A DNA stretch of 8,744 bases from contig PWQB01000065.1 in NCBI GenBank assembly GCA_003556955.1, positions 1-8,744 of the forward strand. The letters run 5' to 3'. Position numbers and translations under genes: made by a program. The DNA comes from Nostocaceae cyanobacterium CSSed10_463m (GTDB lineage: Bacteria > Cyanobacteriota > Cyanobacteriia > Cyanobacteriales > Nostocaceae). The notes under the pieces were generated by a model. That model ran no database searches. It was given only the letters and a program-made list of their open reading frames with translations, and was not told where the DNA came from. This document shows positions 1-6,155 of the stretch, piece after piece (position 1 is the first letter of the stretch; the number at the start of each line of letters is the position of its first letter).

Positions 1-896
1 ATCCCCGTCCCACTCGTGCGGAAGTGTCAGACGTAGCCAATGCCATTTTAGATGGCACAGATGCCGTGATGCTATCTAATGAAACTGCTGTGGGTGACTT
101 TCCTGTGGAAGCAGTAGCCACAATGGCACGAATTGCCGAGCGTATGGAGCAGGAAGAGGTACTGCATCCAGTAGTTCGCCCCAAGCGCGATGATCGGCGT
201 TCTATTCCCAATGCTATTAGCCAAGCCGTGGGACAAATTGCCGAACAGTTGGGAGCAGCAGCAATTATGACTCTGACCCAAACAGGAGCTACAGCCCGTA
301 ATGTCTCCAAATTCCGTCCTCATACACCTATTTTGGCTGTGACACCCCACGTCAATGTGGCACGACAGTTACAGATGGTTTGGGGAGTTAAACCCTTATT
401 GGTGCTGGGTCTACCTTCCACTGGGCAAACCTTTCAAGCAGCTATCAATGTCGCCCAAGAGCATAATTACCTATCTGAGGGTGATTTGGTGGTGATGACT
501 GCTGGTACACTCCAAGGTGTTTCCGGCTCAACGGATTTGGTTAAGGTTGAAGTTGTCACAGCTGTTCTAGGTCAGGGTATTGGTTTGGGACAAGGTTTGG
601 TCAGTGGTCGTGCTAAAGTGGCTCACACTAGCATGGATGTGAGTAATTTTAATCCTGGAGATATCTTGGTTGCACCCCGCACCGATGCCGATTTTGTCGA
701 AGCGATTCGGAAAGCTGGCGGCATTATCACCGAAGAAGATAGTCTCACCAGTCATGCGGCTGTAATTGCTTTACGTCTGGGTGTACCTGTGATTGTGGGT
801 GTGAAGACGGCAACACAAGTAATTCATGATGGCGCAATTCTGACTTTGGATCTGCAACGGGGTTTGGTTTACTCTGGGGCGGTGGGAACTCCGTAA
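1..896 (+). CDS. pyk: Pyruvate kinase, C-terminal part, with fused PEP-utiliser phosphohistidine domain (5' partial)
   Basis: Catalyses the last step of glycolysis, PEP + ADP to pyruvate + ATP, in the cytoplasm. The reading frame is open from the window edge (first whole codon at base 3), so the gene starts upstream. The GTG at 24 is an internal valine, not a start. The first visible residues, [14 protein letters not shown] followed by [13 protein letters not shown], are the classic end of the pyruvate kinase barrel. The usual C-terminal allosteric domain follows (roughly bases 200-550). After it, at about 576-878, comes a swivelling phosphohistidine domain with [16 protein letters not shown]; its histidine codon is 753-755, the position that is phosphorylated in PPDK and PEP synthase. 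This extra domain is known from cyanobacterial and Bacillus pyruvate kinases, where its role is not firmly settled. The TAA stop overlaps a heptamer repeat. Identity is very secure; which pyk paralogue this is cannot be told. Confidence 0.97.
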   Translation, partial: PRPTRAEVSDVANAILDGTDAVMLSNETAVGDFPVEAVATMARIAERMEQEEVLHPVVRPKRDDRRSIPNAISQAVGQIAEQLGAAAIMTLTQTGATARNVSKFRPHTPILAVTPHVNVARQLQMVWGVKPLLVLGLPSTGQTFQAAINVAQEHNYLSEGDLVVMTAGTLQGVSGSTDLVKVEVVTAVLGQGIGLGQGLVSGRAKVAHTSMDVSNFNPGDILVAPRTDADFVEAIRKAGGIITEEDSLTSHAAVIALRLGVPVIVGVKTATQVIHDGAILTLDLQRGLVYSGAVGTP

Positions 897-947
897 TTCG
901 TAGTTCGTAATTCGTAATTCGTAATGCGTAATTCGTAGTTCGTAATT
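896..947. repeat. Heptamer tandem repeat (STRR type, consensus ATTCGTA)
   Basis: Seven head-to-tail heptamers run from 896 to 944: ATTCGTA, GTTCGTA, ATTCGTA, ATTCGTA, ATGCGTA, ATTCGTA, GTTCGTA, with a partial ATT at 945-947. Only the first and third bases vary. The first copy shares its initial A with the pyruvate kinase TAA stop. The pair ATTCGTA-GTTCGTA occurs at 896 and again at 931, so a 35-bp higher-order period is superimposed. Such short tandemly repeated repetitive sequences are known from intergenic regions of heterocystous cyanobacteria. No hairpin-plus-T-run is visible here, so I do not call it a terminator. It fills most of the space between two convergent genes. Confidence 0.9.
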
Positions 948-965
948 AAGAATTGCTGGAACCAT

Positions 966-1547
966 CTACTCTGATTCAAATTTCACTCTCTCGTAAATCT
1001 GGCGATAGGGAATTTGGCAATTTGCGGCAGCTAAGGTTAAAACTCCGTCTTCATTGTCAGATTCTCTTAATAGCCAGTTACTTTCTGGTGTTTTGCTAAA
1101 CTGCTCAATATGAATTTGATATTGGTCAATTAATATATATTCTTGGAGTTCCGGGATGGAACGATAATAAGTAAATTTATCGCCTCTATCTCTACTACTG
1201 GTAGATTTAGAAAGTACCTCAAAAATGATGCTAGGATTTAGCACTGTATCCGTTCGTCCTTCTTGGAATATAGCTTCATCTTTGATAATCAAAATATCAG
1301 GATATGTGTATTCTCGATAATGAGGAATCCATAGGCGTAAGTCACTAGTATAAACGTGATAATCTTGTTCTCTCAGAGCAAGTCCCAGAGCAATTACTAA
1401 GTTGATAATAATTTGATTATGATTAATCGAGCCTCCAGTCATTGGTAAAATTTCTCCATTACGGTATTCGCTGCGGTATTCAGCAGTTTCTTCATGTGCT
1501 AGGTATTCTTCTATAGAATATTGCCGGGGGGGAGTTTGCACAACCAT
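966..1547 (-). CDS. Uma2-family (DUF820) putative PD-(D/E)XK endonuclease
   Basis: A 193-residue protein of the Uma2/DUF820 family, which has a PD-(D/E)XK nuclease-like fold; the members are numerous in cyanobacteria and their targets are largely unknown. Family hallmarks are the N-terminal YSIEEYLAHEE and YRNGEILPMTGG segments (residues 10-39), HNQIIINL (43-50), the acidic pair in YPDILI (D84), FEVLSKST with E110, and RGDKFTYYRSIPELQEYILID (residues 121-141, with D123, K124, Y128). D84, E110 and a nearby lysine fit the expected metal-binding and catalytic set. FEVLSKST differs slightly from the more usual VEVLSPST form. Length is normal for the family. The ATG start has no clear Shine-Dalgarno sequence. 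It sits 46 bases after the glycosyltransferase on the same strand but has no obvious link to glycan synthesis. The family call is solid; nuclease activity is inferred from the fold. Confidence 0.9.
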   Translation of the reverse strand: MVVQTPPRQYSIEEYLAHEETAEYRSEYRNGEILPMTGGSINHNQIIINLVIALGLALREQDYHVYTSDLRLWIPHYREYTYPDILIIKDEAIFQEGRTDTVLNPSIIFEVLSKSTSSRDRGDKFTYYRSIPELQEYILIDQYQIHIEQFSKTPESNWLLRESDNEDGVLTLAAANCQIPYRQIYERVKFESE

Positions 1548-1593
1548 AGGATTTCTTGGTAAGGTTTTAAGCCAGATTACTTTAGCCTAGCAT

Positions 1594-2697
1594 TCATAAA
1601 TAGCGTGATAAAACTTTGGCGGTAGCCAGTCCGGTTTTTTCCCAACTGAATTGATTGGCTCTATTTATACCTTGGGTGGAGAGGTGCGATAGCACTTCCC
1701 TATCCTCAGCTATAATCTGCATGGCATCGGTAATTTCTGCTGTGTTGTAGGGATTGATTAAAATCGCTGCTTCCCCTGCTACTTCTGGGAGAGAGGAAAG
1801 GTTAGAGGTAATGACTGGAGTCCCACAAGCCATTGCTTCGAGAACCGGTAAACCAAAGCCTTCCCATAGACTAGGAAAAACTAAGGCGATCGCACCATTA
1901 ATAATTTTTGGTAATTCGTTATAAGATACATAGTTGAGAAACTTTACTTGCTCAGTTATTCCCAGTTCTGCAACCTGCGTTTGTAAAGCTGGAGTGTAAC
2001 GCGCATCAATAGGACCAGCTAACCATAGTTCATATTCGCCCCTATTTGGTAAAGCTGCAAAAGCTGCTATCAGGCGATGTAAATTCTTATAAGGATCATG
2101 TCTTCCCAGGTAGAGAAAATAACGCCGATTTTCTGCCCATTTTTCTTTGATTGGGCGAAAATGTTGGCGATTATAAGCTAGAGGAATTGATGTAATTTTG
2201 CTAGCGGGAATTTGGTAAAAATCGATGATATCCTGCGCTGTAGCTTGAGAATTGCAGATTATGTGTTGTGCTTGTTTGAGAACTTGGGGAATGTAGTAAC
2301 TCCAGTATAGTTTTAACGGCGAAAACCGTTTGGGAAAGCGCAACGGTATTAAGTCATGAGACATGACGACAAAACGACAGTTCTGGTAAAGGGGTGCTTC
2401 CGGGAGAGGGGAAAATAACAGTCGAGATTTCAGGTTTTTATAGATTTTTGGTAGTTGAAGCTGTGTCCACAATAAGCGGCGCAAATGTCCTTTTATACCT
2501 TGAGCCGGAGTCAGATTATCTGGAACTAGATAGCAGTTAAATTCAGAGCGTTTCTGTGCTGTTAATAAATTAGGTTCCAGAGATTTTAAATAAGGAACAA
2601 TGTTACTGGCATAATTACTAATCCCTGTTGGTTGTGACAAGAGAATAGATAAGTTTATAATTAATTGATTGGATCTAGAATTATCTGATATTTCCAT
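1594..2697 (-). CDS. GT4-family glycosyltransferase (mannosyltransferase-like)
   Basis: A 367-residue retaining GT-B glycosyltransferase, family GT4, expected to act on the cytoplasmic side of the membrane and add a sugar from a nucleotide-sugar donor to a lipid-linked glycan. The N-terminal domain contains QPTGISNYA (22-30) and MSHDLIPLRFP (112-122). The donor-binding domain begins near LYLGRHDPYKNLHRLIAAF (195-213) and contains LWLAGPID (224-231), FPSLWEGFGLPVLEAMACG (274-292) and SSLPEVAGEAA (301-311). E279 and E287 form the EX7E signature of GT4. The style resembles GDP-mannose-using enzymes of the MtfB/WbdB kind, which would suit the neighbouring gmd, but the donor cannot be fixed from sequence. 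The start is well bounded: an in-frame TGA lies immediately before the ATG. There is no good Shine-Dalgarno sequence at this start. A 160-base gap separates it from gmd. Confidence 0.92.
   Translation of the reverse strand: MEISDNSRSNQLIINLSILLSQPTGISNYASNIVPYLKSLEPNLLTAQKRSEFNCYLVPDNLTPAQGIKGHLRRLLWTQLQLPKIYKNLKSRLLFSPLPEAPLYQNCRFVVMSHDLIPLRFPKRFSPLKLYWSYYIPQVLKQAQHIICNSQATAQDIIDFYQIPASKITSIPLAYNRQHFRPIKEKWAENRRYFLYLGRHDPYKNLHRLIAAFAALPNRGEYELWLAGPIDARYTPALQTQVAELGITEQVKFLNYVSYNELPKIINGAIALVFPSLWEGFGLPVLEAMACGTPVITSNLSSLPEVAGEAAILINPYNTAEITDAMQIIAEDREVLSHLSTQGINRANQFSWEKTGLATAKVLSRYL
1886..1893. repeat. HIP1 octamer (GCGATCGC)
   Basis: Exact HIP1 copy inside the downstream GT4 glycosyltransferase, encoding GAIALV-region residues (about 268-271) on the minus strand. 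Confidence 0.95.
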
Positions 2698-2770
2698 TCA
2701 ATAATACTTTGGTAAGAATTCAAATTTATTTTTACCCCTCTTGACTAGCAAAATAATGTTTATTCCTTGA

Positions 2771-2791
2771 TTAGTTGAATTGGAAAAACAT
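2771..2791 (-). CDS. Six-codon leader-like ORF (MFFQFN) with strong ribosome-binding site
   Basis: On the minus strand, GGAGGTG (2804-2798) is followed by a 6-base AATTTT spacer, then ATG at 2791-2789, five more codons and TAA at 2773-2771. The predicted peptide is MFFQFN. This is the best Shine-Dalgarno match in the window, with near-ideal spacing, yet the frame closes after six codons and is not in frame with the glycosyltransferase that begins 73 bases later. It may be a regulatory leader peptide, the remains of a lost gene start, or chance. Translation is not proven. Confidence 0.3.
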   Translation of the reverse strand: MFFQFN

Positions 2792-2797
2792 AAAATT

Positions 2798-2826
2798 CAC
2801 CTCCATTGAATACTTTTACCGAGGTG
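2798..2826 (-). promoter_or_regulatory. Inverted repeat that could mask a Shine-Dalgarno sequence
   Basis: Read on the minus strand, CACCTC (2826-2821) can pair with GAGGTG (2803-2798), a 6-bp G/C-containing stem with a 17-base loop. The 3' arm is the core of the GGAGGTG ribosome-binding sequence of the six-codon ORF, so folding would hide it. A 6-bp stem is short and could arise because any anti-Shine-Dalgarno-like hexamer would pair here. Sequence observation is certain; function is speculative. Confidence 0.35.
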
Positions 2827-2857
2827 GCTTTAACTATCACTTGTAACCCGCAAATAT

Positions 2858-3832
2858 TTAACCTACCCCAGCACTCAATTTTTTGAGGTCATAATCAACC
2901 ATTAATTCCACCATTTGTTCAAAACTATGTTCAGGCTGCCAACCTAACTCAGTTTTAATTTTATCCACAGAACCAACTAACTGCACTGCTTCATCAGGAC
3001 GGTAAAAAGCGGGGTCTACTGAAACATAATCTTCCCAGTTTAAACCCACGCAGTTGAAAGCACACTCAACGAGTTCTTTAACCGAATGAGTTTCGCCACT
3101 GGCAATAATATAATCGTTCGGTTGTTCTTGCTGCAACATTAGCCACATAGCATAAACAGCATCTTTGGCATAGCACCAATCACGACGCGCATCCAAATTG
3201 CCTAATTTTAGTTCATTTGCCAAACCGAGTTTGATTTGGGCTGCTGCGTGAGTAATTTTACGAAAGACAAATTCTGTACCACGTCGGGGCGATTCGTGAG
3301 TATAAGTAATCCCACAGCAGGCGTAGAGGTCGTATTTTTGCCGATAGTTAACGGTCATCCAATGGGCGTAAGCTTTAGCAACACCATAGGGGTTACGGGG
3401 GCGAAAAGCTGTGCGTTCAGTTTGGGGAGACTCGTCAGGTTGACCAAAAACTTCACTACTCGATGCTTGGTAAAATTTTGCATCCGGTTTGCAGCGACGA
3501 ATAGATTCTAAGAGACGGGAAACACCGAGGGCTGTATATTCCGCCGTCAGGGAGGGTTGAGTCCAAGACAAGGGGACGTAGCTTTGAGAGGCTAGGTTAT
3601 AAATTTCATCCGGTTGTGAGTCGCTAATTACGTCCATTAAGGAACATTGATCTAGGAGATCACCCGGTACAATTCTAACATCGCCTGAAAGGTGGCTAAT
3701 ACGTTCTAGGTTGCTGGTACTAGAACGGCGGACTAGTCCGAATACTTTGTAACCTTTGGTCAGGAGGATTTCGGCGAGATAGGAACCGTCTTGTCCAGTT
3801 AGTCCGGTAATCAGGGCTGTTTTAGGTGTCAT
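2858..3832 (-). CDS. gmd: GDP-mannose 4,6-dehydratase (GMD-type SDR)
   Basis: An extended short-chain dehydrogenase of 324 residues, predicted to convert GDP-mannose to GDP-4-keto-6-deoxymannose, the precursor of GDP-fucose, GDP-rhamnose and related 6-deoxy sugars. The NADP-binding loop is TGLTGQDG (9-16), followed by GLVRRSSTSNLERI (32-45), YNLASQSYV (78-86), the catalytic SSSE (124-127), Y149 and K153 in YGVAK, HESPRRG (179-185), NLDARRDW (212-219) with YAKDAV (221-226), and YRPDE (277-281). It is shorter than the usual 345-375 residues, and YRPDEAVQL differs from the common RPAEVDLL form, so it may belong to a divergent cyanobacterial subgroup. An in-frame TAA shortly upstream fixes the start at this ATG, which lacks a good ribosome-binding sequence. 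A consensus-like promoter lies just upstream. No fcl/wcaG or rmd partner is in the window. Confidence 0.92.
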   Translation of the reverse strand: MTPKTALITGLTGQDGSYLAEILLTKGYKVFGLVRRSSTSNLERISHLSGDVRIVPGDLLDQCSLMDVISDSQPDEIYNLASQSYVPLSWTQPSLTAEYTALGVSRLLESIRRCKPDAKFYQASSSEVFGQPDESPQTERTAFRPRNPYGVAKAYAHWMTVNYRQKYDLYACCGITYTHESPRRGTEFVFRKITHAAAQIKLGLANELKLGNLDARRDWCYAKDAVYAMWLMLQQEQPNDYIIASGETHSVKELVECAFNCVGLNWEDYVSVDPAFYRPDEAVQLVGSVDKIKTELGWQPEHSFEQMVELMVDYDLKKLSAGVG

Positions 3833-3865
3833 CTGCGGTATCGATTAACGTCTCCAGTCAAAAGC

Positions 3866-3896
3866 ATCATAGCCGCGATCGCAGGATGAGTGTCAA
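3866..3896 (-). promoter_or_regulatory. Predicted SigA-type promoter for gmd
   Basis: On the minus strand TTGACA (3896-3891) is a perfect -35 hexamer and TATGAT (3871-3866) a five-of-six -10, separated by 19 bases. The expected start of transcription would be near 3858-3859, about 26 bases before the gmd ATG. The spacer is two bases longer than the 17-base optimum and contains a HIP1 octamer. No other pair of this quality was noticed in the window. Prediction from sequence only. Confidence 0.6.
3875..3882. repeat. HIP1 octamer (GCGATCGC)
   Basis: Exact copy of the palindromic HIP1 sequence abundant in many cyanobacterial genomes. This is the only intergenic copy in the window, and it lies inside the spacer of the predicted gmd promoter. 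Confidence 0.95.
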
Positions 3897-3946
3897 TATA
3901 AAAGTTTGGTAACGTAAATTTTTATCCTCTATATTTATGGAGTAAT

Positions 3947-5038
3947 TCAGTTGTTCATGAGTAGCTGAATAATTCGTGAAACTGCTAATCCTCGACCATA
4001 GAGGTCATTGGGAACATCAGTATTATTAACACCAAGCAAAGCATCTGATATACCACGAACTACGTCTGATGAATCTAATGGTGGTAGCAAGCGATTCCAC
4101 CCTAACTGTACTAACTCTAACCACTCTGTTTCTTCTCGTAAGGTGATACACGGGACTCCATAGAAAAATGCTTCTTTTTGAACCCCACCAGAGTCAGTAG
4201 CTATGAGTTTGGCATTTTTCTCTAGCATCACCATATCTAAATATCCCACTGGCTGAATGAGTTTTAGAGACTGATTGACATCTTCCCATAAGCCTGTACG
4301 TGATAAAGCTGAACGGGTGCGGGGATGAAGTGGTACAACTACGGGTATCTTCTGAGAAATTGCCTTTAATCCTGTAAAAATTGCCCATAGTCGTTTGGGG
4401 TCGTCTGTATTTTCAGCTCTATGGATGGTTGCCAAAATATACTTTTGGGGAGTTACATCCAGATGTTGCAAAATAGGACTGACTTGTTCGGCTTTGAGTC
4501 CATAGTCAATAGCAGCATCATACATGACATCCCCAACTAAGTGAATTTTTGCCTGAGCAATTCCCTCTTGGTGTAAATTTTCTACAGCTACTGTAGTGGG
4601 AGCAAAGAGTAAATCTGCGGCGTGGTCAGTTAGCACTCGATTAATTTCTTCAGGCATCCGGCGATTAAAAGAGCGCAAACCCGCTTCGACGTGCGCTACC
4701 GGAATATGCAGCTTAACTGCGGCGATCGCTCCTGCCAAAGTAGAATTTGTATCACCATAAACTAACACCCAATCTGGCGATTCTTTGAGTAAAACTTGTT
4801 CAATTGCTTCCAACATCCTACCTGTTTGTACACCATGACCGTGAGAACCAATATCTAAATGATAGTGAGGTTTAGGAATTTCTAATTCTTGAAAAAAAAC
4901 ATCAGACATATTCTCGTCATAATGTTGACCTGTGTGAATTAGCACCTCTTGAATACGAGACTCAGCTTGTAGCTTTCTTGAAACTGCGGCTGCTTTAATA
5001 AACTGTGGACGTGCGCCAACAATTGTTAAAATTTTCAT
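3947..5038 (-). CDS. wecB: UDP-N-acetylglucosamine 2-epimerase, non-hydrolysing
   Basis: A 363-residue cytoplasmic enzyme predicted to interconvert UDP-GlcNAc and UDP-ManNAc for surface glycan synthesis. From the chosen start the protein opens with MKILTIVGARPQFIK, with K15 at the position of the E. coli active-site lysine. Further hallmarks are HTGQHYDENMSD (35-46), YGDTNSTLAGA (94-104, D96), HVEAGLRSFNRRMPEEINR (116-134, E118, E131, R134), HLVGDVMYDA (166-175), TIHRAEN (204-210, H206), LHPR (237-240) and TDSGGVQKEA (281-290). The frame is open for 18 more codons upstream, but those lie inside the preceding gene and match nothing in the family. The ATG at 5038 forms an ATGA overlap with the upstream glycosyltransferase stop, so translation is probably coupled. 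Length is normal. A diacetamido-uronate epimerase (WbpI-like) specificity cannot be excluded. No wecC follows it. Confidence 0.95.
   Translation of the reverse strand: MKILTIVGARPQFIKAAAVSRKLQAESRIQEVLIHTGQHYDENMSDVFFQELEIPKPHYHLDIGSHGHGVQTGRMLEAIEQVLLKESPDWVLVYGDTNSTLAGAIAAVKLHIPVAHVEAGLRSFNRRMPEEINRVLTDHAADLLFAPTTVAVENLHQEGIAQAKIHLVGDVMYDAAIDYGLKAEQVSPILQHLDVTPQKYILATIHRAENTDDPKRLWAIFTGLKAISQKIPVVVPLHPRTRSALSRTGLWEDVNQSLKLIQPVGYLDMVMLEKNAKLIATDSGGVQKEAFFYGVPCITLREETEWLELVQLGWNRLLPPLDSSDVVRGISDALLGVNNTDVPNDLYGRGLAVSRIIQLLMNN
4722..4729. repeat. HIP1 octamer (GCGATCGC)
   Basis: Exact HIP1 copy inside the wecB coding region. On the minus strand it encodes part of the alanine-rich AGAIAA segment (residues 102-107). 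Confidence 0.95.
5035..5038 (-). promoter_or_regulatory. ATGA stop/start overlap coupling the glycosyltransferase to wecB
   Basis: On the minus strand the four bases ATGA hold both the wecB ATG (5038-5036) and the glycosyltransferase TGA (5037-5035). The sequence before it (TACATCAACT) is not a good Shine-Dalgarno, so wecB probably relies on ribosomes terminating on the upstream gene. This overlap also decides the wecB start. Confidence 0.8.
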
Positions 5039-6153
5039 AGTTGATGTATTTTTTGATAAAAATTCAGTAATTTTTGTGATTCTATTTCCCAATTATACTG
5101 AGTACGCACTGCTGCTTGTACTCGCTGACCCATAGCAGCAGCTAATTCTGGATTTTCTAAAAGATATTGAATAGCCTGAGCAATCTCTTGGGGATTTAAA
5201 GGATTAACCAATAAACCACAACCAATATCTTTAATAATTTCTCGCCACAAGGGAAAATCTGATACGACAATGGGTAAACCCGCAGCCATATATTCAAACA
5301 ATTTGTTAGGTAAAGCTGCTAAATGGTCACGTTCGGGATGAAAAATTACCAAACCTACCCTTGCTTGTGCTAAATACTGCACTAATTCACTCCGAGATTG
5401 CCAACCCAAGAATTCTACACTTTCCCACCCAGGTAATTGTTCTACTTCAGTTTTCAAACTCAAAGTGGAAAATTCTCCCAATAGCAATAGTTTTGCTGAA
5501 AATTTTTTGGGTATTAATGCCATAGCTGAAACCATTTCTCGAATTCCCCGAATTGCCGTAATTCCACCTGCATAAATAACTTTGTTTTGTCTCAAATCAT
5601 CAGAAAGATGAATTACCGTATCTTGAAGTTCTTCAGTCAAAGGAAAATTACGCACAATAGTAGTCTTTGCTGAAGGAAATTTCTGGGCAATTGTAGGTGT
5701 GACACAGACAAAACCATCTAAGGTAGCTTGAGCCATTGCTTCTATTGCTGTCCACAGGCCAAACTTCGACCACCCCAGCCAAAGATTATTTTTGCTTAGA
5801 GAAATAGCCTCCCAAGGAGTATCTTCGTGAACATCATAGATAACTTTAGCACCAAGGTGTTGCAAGAAAATTCCTACGGGGATGAGTTCTGGGTCATGGA
5901 AATGGTAAATTTTCGCTTGTAAGGATGCCGCAAGATGGTAAGCACTACTAAGTCTTCGCCAAATTCTTGTTAAGCGGGGGTAATTCGTAACTCTATCAAT
6001 TGCATGAAGAAAAACCCCTGCTAACTCCTGTTCTGGCGGGTGAGAAACTATTAGATGTACTTCATATCCCGCTTTTGCTAGAGTTACACACTCTTTATAA
6101 AAAATGCGAACATCCAACGCCCGATGAATTGTAGACAGGTGTACTACTCGCAT
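5035..6153 (-). CDS. GT4-like glycosyltransferase
   Basis: A 372-residue GT-B glycosyltransferase, likely cytoplasmic or peripheral to the membrane, that adds a sugar during polysaccharide assembly; donor and acceptor unknown. The N-terminal Rossmann domain starts MRVVHLSTIHRALDVRIFYK and includes HFHDPELIPVG (84-94) and YDVHEDTPWE (106-115). The C-terminal domain has VIYAGGITAIRGI (192-204), LLLLGEF (222-228), VEFLGWQSRSEL (246-257) and LPNKLFEYMAAGLPIVVSD (281-299). E287 is present, but the first glutamate of the EX7E motif is replaced by alanine (A279), a variation seen in some GT4-like enzymes. A GTG two codons earlier (6159) is also in frame. I prefer the ATG at 6153 because GAGGAG lies five bases before it and overlaps that GTG. 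It begins two bases after the asnB stop and overlaps wecB by ATGA, so all three are co-transcribed. Confidence 0.9.
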   Translation of the reverse strand: MRVVHLSTIHRALDVRIFYKECVTLAKAGYEVHLIVSHPPEQELAGVFLHAIDRVTNYPRLTRIWRRLSSAYHLAASLQAKIYHFHDPELIPVGIFLQHLGAKVIYDVHEDTPWEAISLSKNNLWLGWSKFGLWTAIEAMAQATLDGFVCVTPTIAQKFPSAKTTIVRNFPLTEELQDTVIHLSDDLRQNKVIYAGGITAIRGIREMVSAMALIPKKFSAKLLLLGEFSTLSLKTEVEQLPGWESVEFLGWQSRSELVQYLAQARVGLVIFHPERDHLAALPNKLFEYMAAGLPIVVSDFPLWREIIKDIGCGLLVNPLNPQEIAQAIQYLLENPELAAAMGQRVQAAVRTQYNWEIESQKLLNFYQKIHQL

Positions 6154-6155
6154 TT

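Larger units (their letters stand above)
2698..2857. other. Longest intergenic gap, between gmd and the downstream glycosyltransferase
   Basis: This 160-base AT-rich stretch holds no ordinary gene. On the minus strand it contains the CACCTC/GAGGTG inverted repeat, a strong GGAGGTG ribosome-binding sequence and a six-codon ORF, each listed separately. No hairpin followed by a T-run was found after gmd, so read-through from gmd into the glycosyltransferase is possible. I see no convincing -35/-10 pair on the minus strand. Confidence 0.6.

Noticed and set aside
72..755. Minus-strand open frames at 72-350 and 567-755
   Set aside because: Fully antisense to clearly coding pyruvate kinase, with no recognisable motif.
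896..947. CRISPR array or intrinsic terminator
   Set aside because: The units are 7 bp with no spacers, and there is no stable hairpin followed by a T-run.
771..965. Minus-strand open frame with repeated NYELRIT-like peptide
   Set aside because: The peptide repeat is just a translation of the heptamer tandem repeat, and the rest is antisense to pyruvate kinase; no family resemblance.
966..1547. Uma2 gene as part of a defence system or of the glycan operon
   Set aside because: Uma2 genes are scattered singly through cyanobacterial genomes; no defence partner lies nearby, and the product has no evident glycan role.
3236..3511. Plus-strand open frame antisense to gmd
   Set aside because: The gmd frame explains this DNA; the antisense peptide resembles no family.
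4194..4388. Minus-strand open frame in another frame within wecB
   Set aside because: Lies inside conserved wecB coding sequence (LHPR to TDSGG region); out-of-frame shadow.
5039..5092. 18-codon N-terminal extension of wecB
   Set aside because: Overlaps the upstream glycosyltransferase and matches nothing in the family; MKILTIVGARPQFIK at 5038 is the canonical N-terminus and forms an ATGA overlap.
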